NCBI RefSeq assembly: GCF_000377985.1
Contig: NZ_KB899049.1
Location: 1 to 64,000, forward strand
Length of the DNA stretch: 64,000 bases
Origin: Sporolactobacillus vineae DSM 21990 = SL153
Lineage (GTDB): Bacteria > Bacillota > Bacilli > Bacillales > Sporolactobacillaceae
Direction: 5' to 3'
Positions 25,603-34,488 of this stretch are shown in pieces. The position numbers and the translations under genes were made by a program. Each line of letters begins with the position of its first letter. Position 1 is the stretch's first letter. The notes below the pieces were generated by a model. It ran no database searches and had not been told where the DNA came from. It was given only the letters and a program-made list of their open reading frames with translations.

Positions 25603-26458
25603 AGTTGCAGCCACACAGATGAGCTGCGGCGCAGATATTGATGAGAACCTGACGCACGCCGAGTCGCTGGTCCGCACGGCCGCAGCCCGGGGAGCGCAGC
25701 TGATTCTGCTTCAGGAACTCTTTGAAACACCCTACTTTTGTCAGAAAGAAAATGCGGCGTACTACGGTTACGCAGAAGAACTGGAAAAAAGCCGTGCTGT
25801 CGCCCGCTTCAGCCGTCTGGCCGGGGCGCTTCAGGTTGTGCTGCCGCTCAGCTTTTATGAAAGAAAAAACAATGCGCTGTTCAATTCTCTGGCAATGATC
25901 GACGCCGACGGCACGGTGCTCGGAACGTACCGAAAAAGCCACATTCCCGATGGTCCGGGCTATGAGGAAAAGTTCTACTTCAGCCCCGGGGATACGGGAT
26001 TCAAGGTCTGGGAGACGCGGTACGGCAAGATCGGTGCCGGAATCTGCTGGGATCAGTGGTTCCCGGAAGCGGCGCGCTGCATGGCGCTGATGGGTGCGGA
26101 ACTGCTTGTCTATCCGACAGCGATCGGTTCGGAGCCGTATGATGCGACGATCGACTCTAAAGATCACTGGCAGGCGTGCATGCTCGGCCATGCTGCGGCC
26201 AATCTGATGCCGGTCATCGCATCAAACCGGATCGGAACCGAGCGCGACGGGGATTCCGCGATTACCTTTTATGGATCGTCATTCATTGCCGGTCCGCAGG
26301 GAGAAAAGATGGCCGAAGCCGGCCGGACGGAAGAGGCGGTGATTACTGCCGAGTTTGATCTGGACCGGCTGCAGGCGCAGCGGTTCGACTGGGGCATTTT
26401 CCGTGACCGGCGTCCGGATTTGTACGGTCCGATAACCACGTATGACGGCCGGAAGTAA
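25589..26458 (+). CDS. aguB: N-carbamoylputrescine amidase
   Basis: This 289-residue nitrilase-superfamily enzyme hydrolyses N-carbamoylputrescine to putrescine. The Glu-Lys-Cys triad is visible in LQELFETPYF, YRKSHIPDGPGYEEKFYF and GAGICWDQWFPEAAR. The ATG at 25589 is preceded by GGGGGGAAAG and lies inside the end of aguA, indicating translational coupling. Confidence 0.95.
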   Translation: MRTIKVAATQMSCGADIDENLTHAESLVRTAAARGAQLILLQELFETPYFCQKENAAYYGYAEELEKSRAVARFSRLAGALQVVLPLSFYERKNNALFNSLAMIDADGTVLGTYRKSHIPDGPGYEEKFYFSPGDTGFKVWETRYGKIGAGICWDQWFPEAARCMALMGAELLVYPTAIGSEPYDATIDSKDHWQACMLGHAAANLMPVIASNRIGTERDGDSAITFYGSSFIAGPQGEKMAEAGRTEEAVITAEFDLDRLQAQRFDWGIFRDRRPDLYGPITTYDGRK

Positions 26459-26572
26459 TCCGGGAAAATGATGCGTATTCCGTCTGCTCAACCTGAAATT
26501 TGACGAAAATTTGATGGCCGGAAGTGTCCTTTTTTCCGAAAGAAACAGGACGAACATCCGGTCATCTTTTGC

Positions 26573-26620
26573 TATAATAAAGAGAGCATGAAACATAAAT
26601 AAAGAGAGCATGAAACATAG
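26573..26620 (+). repeat. Tandem 22-bp repeat beginning at a promoter -10
   Basis: An extended -10 (TG-C-TATAAT, hexamer 26573-26578) is followed directly by two perfect copies of AATAAAGAGAGCATGAAACA with two more bases. The transcript would start inside the first copy. Confidence 0.65.
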
Positions 26621-26667
26621 GGATGCCTCAGAAAATCCGGCATCAGATTAGACAGGCTCCAGAATAG

Positions 26668-26702
26668 AGGGAATCTGTCCGGGCCGACCGGACGGAATCC
26701 CT
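26668..26702 (+). other. Hairpin in the leader of the response-regulator operon
   Basis: The arms AGGGAATCTGTCCGG and CCGGACGGAATCCCT pair with one mismatch and one G-U around GCCGA. No T-run follows, so it is not an ordinary terminator. It lies 36 bases before the operon start. Confidence 0.6.
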
Positions 26703-26738
26703 ACGGTTCTGATGATGCAGCGAAGGGAACCTCCGATT

Positions 26739-27110
26739 ATGATTAAAGTGCTGATTGTCGATGACTCAAAGTTTTCACAGAAAATCACCGCTTCGCTGAT
26801 TGGAAAACAGCTGGACGGTGTCGCATTCGAGTTCGCCGATGACGGGGAAGAGGGTCTGGAAAAGTTTAAGTCGGACCATCCGGATTACATAGTGACCGAC
26901 CTCCTGATGCCGAAGCTCAGGGGTCAGGATTTGATCGAACGGATCAAACAGGTCGATATCGATGCGAAGGTGATTGTTCTTTCTGCAGATGTTCAGAGCA
27001 AGGTTCGTGAAGTTGTCCGCCAGATGCACGTACTTGCCTTCATCAACAAACCGATGAATGAAGCAAAGGCCAAAGAGATTGCGGCCATTATCGGGAATGG
27101 TGCCGCATGA
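26739..27110 (+). CDS. Single-domain CheY-like response regulator
   Basis: This 123-residue protein is a receiver domain only: acidic DD after VLIV, phospho-acceptor Asp in IVTDLLMPKL (about residue 52), Ser in VLSAD, and Lys in FINKPM. The ATG at 26739 is preceded by AAGGGA. It overlaps the next gene by four bases (ATGA). With a CheC-like protein and a diguanylate cyclase following, it may switch c-di-GMP synthesis by protein contact. Its kinase is not in the window. Confidence 0.9.
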   Translation: MIKVLIVDDSKFSQKITASLIGKQLDGVAFEFADDGEEGLEKFKSDHPDYIVTDLLMPKLRGQDLIERIKQVDIDAKVIVLSADVQSKVREVVRQMHVLAFINKPMNEAKAKEIAAIIGNGAA

Positions 27111-27733
27111 GCGCGTTGTTCAGCAGGGAAGACATATTGAAGGAACTGTTTAATGTCGGTGTGGGTAAAGCAGCCAGTACGTTGTCGGAGATCATTGATA
27201 AGAAGATTAATCTTGACGTTCCGGATGTGCGGATCATGAATATGGTCCGCGGCAAGCAGGAACTGGATGTTTTTCTCCGTCAGGTGACGGAAGGCGCGGC
27301 AATGGTGTCGTCGATTTCGTTCAACCGCCAGCTGGAAGGTACCGTCAGTCTGATCTTTCCGGCGGAGAAGATGCATCAGTTTATCGATCTTTGTCTGAAT
27401 GAAGAATACAGCGAGAACAATAGTCTCGAATTCTCTGATGTTGATTTTGACACCATTAAAGAAATCGGCAATATCATTCTGAATGCCATCATCGGCGAAC
27501 TCAGCAATACGGTACATATTCCTGTCGAATACACTTTGCCGGAAGTATCCGTCTTGCAGAGTGCCCGTGCCGATCTGCTTGTTTCCGATGCATCGTATCA
27601 TCTTGTGCTCATGATGTACATTACCTTCAACATTGAAGGAACGATGATTGACGGAGCGATTGTGATTAATATGACACTGAGATCGCTGGATGAGATCCTG
27701 GAAAACATTGATAAGATCTATGGTGGGGAATAA
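27107..27733 (+). CDS. CheC-family phosphatase-like protein
   Basis: This 208-residue protein carries both CheC active-site helices: LKELFNVGVGKAASTLSEI (about residues 11-29) and IKEIGNIILNAIIGELSN (about 122-139), each with the E-x-x-N pattern. CheC-type proteins dephosphorylate CheY-like receivers. Here it is translationally coupled to one receiver gene and to a GGDEF gene, so the neighbouring receiver is the likely target rather than the flagellar CheY. Confidence 0.88.
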   Translation: MSALFSREDILKELFNVGVGKAASTLSEIIDKKINLDVPDVRIMNMVRGKQELDVFLRQVTEGAAMVSSISFNRQLEGTVSLIFPAEKMHQFIDLCLNEEYSENNSLEFSDVDFDTIKEIGNIILNAIIGELSNTVHIPVEYTLPEVSVLQSARADLLVSDASYHLVLMMYITFNIEGTMIDGAIVINMTLRSLDEILENIDKIYGGE

Positions 27734-28677
27734 TGGACATAGAAATAGATGATTACCTGCCCGAAATCCTGAATTTTATCAGTGAGGGCATTGTCATCCT
27801 GGACAGTAATCTGACCATCGCGTACTGGAATCCGCTGATGGAAAAGCTGACAAGGTACAGTCAGAAACAGGTGCTTGACCGGAACATCGGCGAGGTCATC
27901 CCGGCCTTGAAACAAAATACTTTTCATCAGGCAATGACCCGCGTCTGCGTAAGCGGCATGCCGGCTTTCTTTTCCGCCGGTATTCATCGCCGTATCCTTG
28001 GCGACCATCATCCGGTTAACCTCAAGATGAATCGGATTCTGCATCGTAAGGATAAATTGATTCTGATGGAATTTATCGATATGACGAACCAGTTTCTTCA
28101 GATCGACCAGTTACGTGCGTCCGTTCGCAGGCAGGCGGAGCTCAACAACCGGCTGAAGCAGAAGGAACAGGTCATCGAAAAGCTTGCTTATTATGATCAG
28201 CTGACGGGCGTCGCCAACCGGGCGCTGTTCGATAAATATGCGGATCTGTATCTGAACCGGGCTGTGGAAACCGGAAGCATGCTCGGTCTGATGTTTGTCG
28301 ATGTCAACGAGTTCAAGCAGATCAATGATACCTACGGCCATAATACAGGAGACAAGGTGATGACACGGGTCGCCGGCATGCTGACGGAGTCGATGCGCAA
28401 AGATGATGTCGTCTGCCGATATGGCGGAGATGAATTTCTCGTCCTGATGCCGGACGTGACCGAGCCATTTGACGATCAGAACATGATCCGGCGAATTGGA
28501 AAGAATAAGAAGAAGCCGCTGATTCAGGACGGTTTTGAGATTATCCTGTCACTGAGTATCGGAGTCAGCCTGTTTCCACGGGACGGCCGGACCATTGATC
28601 AACTGGTCGCGAAAGCGGATGAACGGATGTATCTGGACAAACATCAGTCCAGAACGGATGCCGACTTCGGTGGCTGA
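27733..28677 (+). CDS. PAS-GGDEF diguanylate cyclase
   Basis: This 314-residue protein has a PAS domain (residues about 8-115), a coiled-coil linker (about 118-150) and a GGDEF domain (about 155-310). The intact active site CRYGGDEFLVLMPD predicts c-di-GMP synthesis. An RxxD inhibitory site (RKDD) lies five residues upstream, so product feedback is expected. The start codon overlaps the preceding stop (TAATG). There is no membrane segment, so it is cytosolic and takes its input from the PAS domain or the two upstream proteins. Confidence 0.93.
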   Translation: MDIEIDDYLPEILNFISEGIVILDSNLTIAYWNPLMEKLTRYSQKQVLDRNIGEVIPALKQNTFHQAMTRVCVSGMPAFFSAGIHRRILGDHHPVNLKMNRILHRKDKLILMEFIDMTNQFLQIDQLRASVRRQAELNNRLKQKEQVIEKLAYYDQLTGVANRALFDKYADLYLNRAVETGSMLGLMFVDVNEFKQINDTYGHNTGDKVMTRVAGMLTESMRKDDVVCRYGGDEFLVLMPDVTEPFDDQNMIRRIGKNKKKPLIQDGFEIILSLSIGVSLFPRDGRTIDQLVAKADERMYLDKHQSRTDADFGG

Positions 28678-28695
28678 CGCGCGCCGATGCGCGGT

Positions 28696-28723
28696 TTGAC
28701 AGGACACGTAATGATGGCATAAG
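28696..28723 (+). promoter_or_regulatory. murB promoter candidate
   Basis: TTGACA (28696-28701), 16 bp and CATAAG (28718-28723) lie between the GGDEF gene and murB. Confidence 0.4.
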
Positions 28724-28780
28724 TTGAAAGAGTCAGTAAAAATAACGTGATGAATGTGAATGAGTGATCGGGGAACTATC

Positions 28781-29713
28781 ATGGAAAAAGTAATGATTTA
28801 CGATGAACTGAAAAAAATAATTCCTGATTCGAGCCGTGTCCGCGTCGGTGAGAATCTGAGCAGCTATACATTTACCAAAACCGGGGGCGTCGCGGATGTC
28901 CTGGTGCTTCCGGAAAATTATGAGGAGATCTGCGGCATCCTCAATTTTGCCGGAGTGAACGGCCTGCCGGTCACGGTGCTGGGAAAGGGCTCCAATGTCA
29001 TCATCCGCGACGGCGGGATTCGCGGCATCGTGATTAATCTGCTTCGGCTCAATGCCATCCGGCTTGAAGGCCATACAGTAGTTGCCCAATGCGGCGCCGC
29101 AATTATCGATGTGTCGCGGTTCGCGCTTCAGCATCATTTGACAGGACTGGAGTTTGCCTGCGGGATTCCCGGATCGGTTGGCGGGGCGCTGTTCATGAAT
29201 GCCGGTGCCTATGGTGGAGAGACGGCGCAGGTGCTTGATCATGCCCTGGCCGCGGATGCATCGGGCCGCCTGCTGAAACTGGACCGGGAGGCCCTTGATA
29301 TGGGCTATCGCCACAGTGCCATTTCCGAAAATGGGTATATTGCGCTGGAGGGCGCCTTTGCGCTGGCACCGGGCAGTTATGACGCGATAAAAAAGGAAAT
29401 GGATCATCTGACTTATTTGCGGGAGTTGAAGCAGCCGCTGGAGCATCCGTCGTGCGGCAGTGTCTTCAAACGGCCGCCGGGCCATTTCGCCGGCAAGCTG
29501 ATTCAGGACAGCGGCCTGCAGGGGACACGAATCGGCGGAGTTGAGGTGTCGACCAAGCACGCCGGTTTTATGGTGAACATTGACCATGGTTCAGCGACGG
29601 ATTATATCAATTTGATTCATCTGGTCCAGAAAACGGTTAAAGAAAAATTCGGTGTTTCACTGGACACAGAAGTGCGCATCATCGGTGAAGACAAAAACGG
29701 ACAGAGAATATAA
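28781..29713 (+). CDS. murB: UDP-N-acetylenolpyruvoylglucosamine reductase
   Basis: This 310-residue flavoenzyme makes UDP-N-acetylmuramate in peptidoglycan synthesis. The FAD-binding part shows [17 protein letters not shown] and [22 protein letters not shown]. The catalytic region shows [19 protein letters not shown] and ends EVRIIGE. It belongs to the shorter Gram-positive class. ATG 28781 follows GGGGA; the reading from 28760 has no ribosome site. Confidence 0.96.
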   Translation: MEKVMIYDELKKIIPDSSRVRVGENLSSYTFTKTGGVADVLVLPENYEEICGILNFAGVNGLPVTVLGKGSNVIIRDGGIRGIVINLLRLNAIRLEGHTVVAQCGAAIIDVSRFALQHHLTGLEFACGIPGSVGGALFMNAGAYGGETAQVLDHALAADASGRLLKLDREALDMGYRHSAISENGYIALEGAFALAPGSYDAIKKEMDHLTYLRELKQPLEHPSCGSVFKRPPGHFAGKLIQDSGLQGTRIGGVEVSTKHAGFMVNIDHGSATDYINLIHLVQKTVKEKFGVSLDTEVRIIGEDKNGQRI

Positions 29714-29716
29714 TCA

Positions 29717-29756
29717 GGGGCCGGACAGCATTAACTGCTGCCCGGCCTCTTCTCAC
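29717..29756. terminator. Convergent terminator between murB and the acetyltransferase
   Basis: The stem GGCCGGaCAGCA/TGCTGcCCGGCC is followed by TCTTCT. Confidence 0.7.
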
Positions 29757-29761
29757 TCTTC

Positions 29762-30280
29762 TCATCTTTGTTTATCATCAACGCGTTTCCCAAGAATGAG
29801 TAAATCGCGTTCCACCCCGTCCAGTTCCGCAACCTTCGGGAATCTGCCCCATTGCGCAAAGCCCAGTTTTTTAAACAGATGAAGGCTGGGCAGATTTTGT
29901 CCGAAAATGAATGCCAGAATTGTCCTGATCTTATACTGTCCGGCCTGTTTCATGGCTCTGCGGATCAGGGAGGAGCCGATCCCTGTATGCCGGAAAGAAG
30001 CGTCGATGTATACACTAATTTCAACAGTGCCCTGATAAGCGGGACGTCCGTAGAAAGTACTGAGGCTCAGCCAGCCGCAGATGTGTCCGCCTGACTGGGC
30101 GATCCAGAACGGGCGGTTTCTGTTTTTCAGATGGGCGGCGAGCCACGGCGTTCTTTCTTCGACGGTTACTTCAGTCGTGTCCGCCGTCACCATCCGGCCC
30201 GGAATGGTTTCATTATAGATCCTGACAATCTCCGGAAGATCGGACATCACGGCGTCACGGATCACCAGTTTATCATTCAT
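29762..30280 (-). CDS. GNAT N-acetyltransferase, PAT-like
   Basis: This 172-residue acetyl-CoA-dependent enzyme resembles the phosphinothricin acetyltransferase group: IRDAVMSDLPEIVRIYNETI at the start, STFYGRPAYQGTVEISVYID, and the acetyl-CoA loop FRHTGIGSSLIRRAM. The ATG at 30280 follows AAAGGGGA. It ends convergent to murB. The substrate is unknown; methionine sulfoximine/sulfone or an amino-acid analogue is possible. Confidence 0.88.
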   Translation of the reverse strand: MNDKLVIRDAVMSDLPEIVRIYNETIPGRMVTADTTEVTVEERTPWLAAHLKNRNRPFWIAQSGGHICGWLSLSTFYGRPAYQGTVEISVYIDASFRHTGIGSSLIRRAMKQAGQYKIRTILAFIFGQNLPSLHLFKKLGFAQWGRFPKVAELDGVERDLLILGKRVDDKQR

Positions 30281-30330
30281 CAACGGTCCCCTTTCCAAAG
30301 TAACAGATTGCGGCAGAATGCTCCGGCCCG

Positions 30331-33300
30331 TCAATCGGCCAGCAGATTGACGAGTGCCTGCGCATCCGCCGAGAGGATGCTTCGCGCTCTGCCGGTTGCC
30401 GATGCGTTCAGACGCTGGACAAATGTCTGCAGATAGTAAATTGATGAAGCCGTATCAGCTTTATTATAGGCATTTTGCGCCCGGTTCAGCGCCGAAGACA
30501 GGGAGGCCATCTCAGATTCCGGGAGGTTGCCCTTCCCGAACTGGCTGAACAGTTCTTTCATAAGCACTTCATAACCGGATTTGATGCCTGTATAGCCAAG
30601 CAGTTGATAGCCGTTCAGCGCAAGCGGGTATTTACTGTTTCGTTCGGTTATCTTCAGGCGATAGTAACGGTAAACAGCAGGATTCCTGATCGTGAACGCG
30701 CGCGTCATTGACGGCCGGATGAATGTTTCTCCGGAGCGATGGTCGATCGTATCCCACTTTTTCCCGTTGTCAGAAGCAAACAGGGTCCAGCTTCTCGGAT
30801 AACTGTAGCCCCGATCGGCAGAGGAAGTCAGCGTGTAGGTTTTAACTCTCTGCGGTGTTTTTCCAAAGTCCGAACTGATCGACGGGTGCTTATCCGTGAA
30901 GATCGCGACGGACGGGATCGCGGCGGTCAGCGGGGCAGCATTCGTCTTGTCGCTGGCCGTCAGTTTGGCGCCGACGGTATTTGGATCGGCAAGATTCGCC
31001 AGCGCCTTCGGATAAAGCGTCGAACCATCTGTAGACAGCGGCGTCAGTGAATCCGGCAGAGCGCCGGACGAAGTTCCCCAGTCGGACGGTTTGGCTCCCA
31101 TCTGAAAAGTCAGGGTGCCGCCGCCGGCCAGCTGCTGCTGCGAGATCGAGATTCCGGCGACCGTGCGCCCGTTGAAAGTGACGCTTTGGATATACCGGTT
31201 GGTGTTGCTGACGGCAGGTGCATTAATGGTCAGGTCATGGCCCTTGCCCAGATGGATGATCATCTTCTTGAAATAGGGGGCACTGAGGACGTAGCTGCTG
31301 CTCCCCTGATTCAGCGGGAACAGTCCGGATGCCGCTAAAAAATAATAACCGGACATCATGCTGCCGGCATCACTCCCAAGATAACCCTGTCCGATTTCAC
31401 TCCCCGTGTAAAAACGGTTCAGAATCGTCCGCACAAGATCCTGCGTCTTTGCTGCTTCACCGGCGTACAGATACATATAAGGAATCACCGGTGCCGATGG
31501 CCGGTTGATTGCGAAAATACCAAGTCGTCCCGCAGCAGCCAGAGCAGCGTCCGGGTCTTTTTTAACGGAAGCAGCCAGGGATTCGGAAGCAAAGTACTGA
31601 TTCAGCTTGTTACCGAGGCCGCTTCGTCCCCCGTAAAGATTAGCCAGACCCTGTCCATCCTGCGGGACATTGAAGGACAGGCTCCAGCGGTCGGGGGATG
31701 CCTGCGGGTTGTCACGGGACGGACCGGTCACATCAGTATTCTGCTGCCAATTTCCGTCCGCGGTTTTTTCATTGAAAAGGTTTGCCGATGTGTCAAACCA
31801 AGTCAGATAGTTCTGGGCCCGCTGCAGCAAATAATCACTGCTGTCCTGAAGCACTTTTGCCGAGCCTGTCGGATCATTCAGCGCAGCGCCCAGATTCCCG
31901 ACAGCACCGTCTCTGACATAGCCGGCGAGTAATTGTTCCAGCGTGCTCCCGGTTTCCGGACTGCCGGAAACAAGGCTATCCGTCAGCAGTGCATTGTAAA
32001 GGACGTTCTTATGTATTCCCGGGACACCCTTAATGGCCGCATTGGCAAAGGCTGTATCGGCATAAGTGCTGGCGTTCGCCGGGACGGCACTGCCCCCGTT
32101 CCTCTTATTATCGAGAAAACCGTTGATCATCTGTCCGGTCAGGCCGGGTTCAAGCAAGGCATAGGCCGGCCAGACAGTCTGTGCACTGTAGGCGAAATTG
32201 CTGTTGACGTAAGCCTTCCCTTTTTTGACCGGCGCGCCTGTCCGTGAAGCGCCGTTTTTATCCTGGAGCGGGCTGTCGAGCAGAGCGTAACGATACTCCG
32301 GCTTCTTAGCTGATCCGGTATTTTCAAAACCTGCGTTTGGGTAGAGAAACAGGCGGTAGAGCGCGGAATAGAGTGTGGTGCGCTGCGTCTGGGTTGCACC
32401 CGGAATACTGACTTTTGCGAGCCGGCTGTTCCAGGCGCGGGCGGCTTTCCCGGCGATCTTTCCGAAACTCGCCCTGCCGCCGATCTCCTGATCCAGATTT
32501 TTCTTCGCCTGGCGGATTCCGATCAATGAAGTTGACAGGCGAAGGGTAACTGTCTTTTGAACGGAAGTATCAAATTTATAATAAGCGGTGACGTTGTCTC
32601 TGCTCTGGCCGTAGGTCCGGCCGGAACCCATAACCGGACGATCGACAACGCCGTAGAAGAACAGGCGGCTGCTGTTGCCGGTCGTTTCGCTTTTCACGTC
32701 TGAGTAACCCTGGATGGTCCTGGCTGACGGATTCAGCGTGATGCTGCCGTTGTTGTCCAGATTATCGAAAATGAGGTTCCCGACGGTTCCTTTAAAAGTG
32801 AAGCGTAACATCGCCGAATGGCTCAAGGCGGTCAATTCCGTCTTCATCCCGTTGTTAAACGTCACGCTGTAGCGATCAGGCCGTGCCTGTTCATTCTTCC
32901 GGTCGAAAGCCAGGCCGCGGTTCAGCCGGCTCGCCGACGGTGTGCCGTAAAAATCGGAAGGCATGATCTGCAGGGACTGTCGTTCGCCATTTTGCTGATT
33001 GGGCGAATGGCTGAGGGAAAAAGACTGGATTTCCGGAAGATTTTCCGGATCATTGTTGCTTCTGTATGGATAGAAGTGGCTGGCTGAACTGCTGTCCAGA
33101 GCGGGCGACCAGTAAGCAAAACCGTTCGGCACGCCGACCGCGGGCACTGTTTCTCCGCGTGGCAGTTTGCTGTCCGAATTCGTTCCCGTCAGGATGTTCA
33201 CGTTGTTGACCGGCGATGAGCCGACGCTTTTGTCCGCGGTGCCGATGCGCAGATCGTCCAGATAGCCCTTGAAAGCATCCGCCGAACCGGGATCGGAATA

Positions 33301-33972
33301 GGCAATCAGAATCCGCACGATCGTTTTTCCTGCCGCCGCATGTCCGAGGGACAAAGTTTTATAGTTCCACTGATTGGCGATCAGTGACCCCGACGCGCCC
33401 TGGGCGGTCGGCGTCATCCGTATGCCGTCGCTGTCCGTCGCCTGAGACAGCTGATGCAGATAGGTCCCGTCGGAGAAGGCAAGATCAACGGACACATAAG
33501 CGGAAGCGTTCGATACCGTTTTACCGGTAACGGTAACCGGAGCCAGATAATAAGAAAGCTGTGTATTCTTTTTGATCGGTATCCGGACACGGAACAGTTT
33601 ATTATAGGCATAACTGTCCCTGCTTCCGGAATTACGGCCCGAATAGGCGAGAACGCGGTGGCCGCTCCAGCCGGCCTTCGCCGGAGATCCGGAAACGGAG
33701 GACGGCCCCTGCACAACGGATGTCGTCATTATTTCTTTTGAATTTCCTGAGATTGTTGAATGGACATCCTTAATCATGGGTTGTCCGTCATTTCCGGATT
33801 CGGCGGCATTCTTCCAGTCCGGCGCCGGATCGTTCTTTTCAAATGAGGTAAAGAATGCAGGATTAGAGGACGCGGCTGCAGCGGAAGGCACAGCAGGTCC
33901 GGGTAAAGCCGGAAACATCAGACTGAATCCGATGATGCCGGCGAGTACTTTTGATATGACTTTATTCTGCAT
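30331..33972 (-). CDS. Secreted GH92-family alpha-mannosidase with discoidin-like and FIMAH-like domains
   Basis: This 1213-residue protein has a signal peptide (residues 1-34, AAAASS). The middle (about 230-920) reads as a GH92 exo-mannosidase: ETVPAVGVPNGFAYWSP, and later GYLGSDAGSMMSGYYFLAASG with FPLNQGSSSYVLSAPYF and VSNTNRYIQSVTFNG. After it comes a discoidin (F5/8 C)-like domain (about 990-1135, ISSDFGKTPQRVKTYTLTS, SWTLFASDNGKKW). A helical C-terminal tail resembles FIMAH domains (LQTFVQRLNA). No sortase signal is seen. It probably trims mannan or N-glycans outside the cell. Confidence 0.88.
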   Translation of the reverse strand: MQNKVISKVLAGIIGFSLMFPALPGPAVPSAAAASSNPAFFTSFEKNDPAPDWKNAAESGNDGQPMIKDVHSTISGNSKEIMTTSVVQGPSSVSGSPAKAGWSGHRVLAYSGRNSGSRDSYAYNKLFRVRIPIKKNTQLSYYLAPVTVTGKTVSNASAYVSVDLAFSDGTYLHQLSQATDSDGIRMTPTAQGASGSLIANQWNYKTLSLGHAAAGKTIVRILIAYSDPGSADAFKGYLDDLRIGTADKSVGSSPVNNVNILTGTNSDSKLPRGETVPAVGVPNGFAYWSPALDSSSASHFYPYRSNNDPENLPEIQSFSLSHSPNQQNGERQSLQIMPSDFYGTPSASRLNRGLAFDRKNEQARPDRYSVTFNNGMKTELTALSHSAMLRFTFKGTVGNLIFDNLDNNGSITLNPSARTIQGYSDVKSETTGNSSRLFFYGVVDRPVMGSGRTYGQSRDNVTAYYKFDTSVQKTVTLRLSTSLIGIRQAKKNLDQEIGGRASFGKIAGKAARAWNSRLAKVSIPGATQTQRTTLYSALYRLFLYPNAGFENTGSAKKPEYRYALLDSPLQDKNGASRTGAPVKKGKAYVNSNFAYSAQTVWPAYALLEPGLTGQMINGFLDNKRNGGSAVPANASTYADTAFANAAIKGVPGIHKNVLYNALLTDSLVSGSPETGSTLEQLLAGYVRDGAVGNLGAALNDPTGSAKVLQDSSDYLLQRAQNYLTWFDTSANLFNEKTADGNWQQNTDVTGPSRDNPQASPDRWSLSFNVPQDGQGLANLYGGRSGLGNKLNQYFASESLAASVKKDPDAALAAAGRLGIFAINRPSAPVIPYMYLYAGEAAKTQDLVRTILNRFYTGSEIGQGYLGSDAGSMMSGYYFLAASGLFPLNQGSSSYVLSAPYFKKMIIHLGKGHDLTINAPAVSNTNRYIQSVTFNGRTVAGISISQQQLAGGGTLTFQMGAKPSDWGTSSGALPDSLTPLSTDGSTLYPKALANLADPNTVGAKLTASDKTNAAPLTAAIPSVAIFTDKHPSISSDFGKTPQRVKTYTLTSSADRGYSYPRSWTLFASDNGKKWDTIDHRSGETFIRPSMTRAFTIRNPAVYRYYRLKITERNSKYPLALNGYQLLGYTGIKSGYEVLMKELFSQFGKGNLPESEMASLSSALNRAQNAYNKADTASSIYYLQTFVQRLNASATGRARSILSADAQALVNLLAD

Positions 33973-34113
33973 CGATCAAACACCTCTTCAGTGCCGGTAA
34001 TGGCAGCCGTTCGCTGATGTATAGTATGGGTCATGACGGGTCATTTTACAGGTTGCCCCGAAGCGTGCAGCTGCTGCCGGAACCATTCATCCGGGAACAC
34101 TGCAATCTACAAT

Positions 34114-34142
34114 ACCATACATGCCGGAGCGCATACATGCAA
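34114..34142 (-). promoter_or_regulatory. Promoter of the GH92 gene
   Basis: On the minus strand TTGCAT (34142-34137), a 17-bp spacer and TATGGT (34119-34114) predict a start near 34107 and a leader of about 135 nt. Confidence 0.5.
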
Positions 34143-34193
34143 GAGCATTCGAACGCAAAAACGGTTTTGGTGCAGTCACAGAATGATTGAAGG

Positions 34194-34318
34194 CAAAAAA
34201 ATATGCGATAAGAATGCCGGTGAGCATTCTATCGCAACGAGTAAATGATGGTTTCCCAAAGCAAGATGGAACATCTTAACTTAAGGTTAACTGCAACAGA
34301 AGGTGTGTTAAAGCTTAC
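34194..34318 (-). ncRNA. Candidate small RNA or attenuated leader upstream of the GH92 gene
   Basis: A promoter on the minus strand (TTGAAT 34352-34347, 16 bp, TATGAT 34330-34325) starts near 34318. About 80 nt later it meets a strong terminator: TGCGATAGAATGC pairs with GCATTCTTATCGCA (34204-34236), then TATTTTTTT. The product is about 125 nt with no credible coding frame. A separate promoter for the GH92 gene lies beyond. I do not recognise a known RNA family. The rest of the 33973-34488 gap shows nothing further. Confidence 0.45.
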
Positions 34319-34488
34319 TCATTTATCATAGCATGCTGCATCGTGTATTCAATATTTATGTCATATAGTCTGACATAGTTTTTTAACTTTTCTTACATAT
34401 CTGCGGCTTATGCACTGATTTTTGCCATTTATATAACATCGGCGGCTGGTTGCAATCTTCCGGGATGTTCATATCCTCCTCCATTTCG

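Noticed and set aside
24559-25677. 372-residue minus-strand frame opposite aguA
   Set aside because: It is a shadow of aguA and aguB codons with no start signal and no recognisable domain.
28733-29587. 284-residue minus-strand frame opposite murB
   Set aside because: It overlaps murB completely and lacks a ribosome site.
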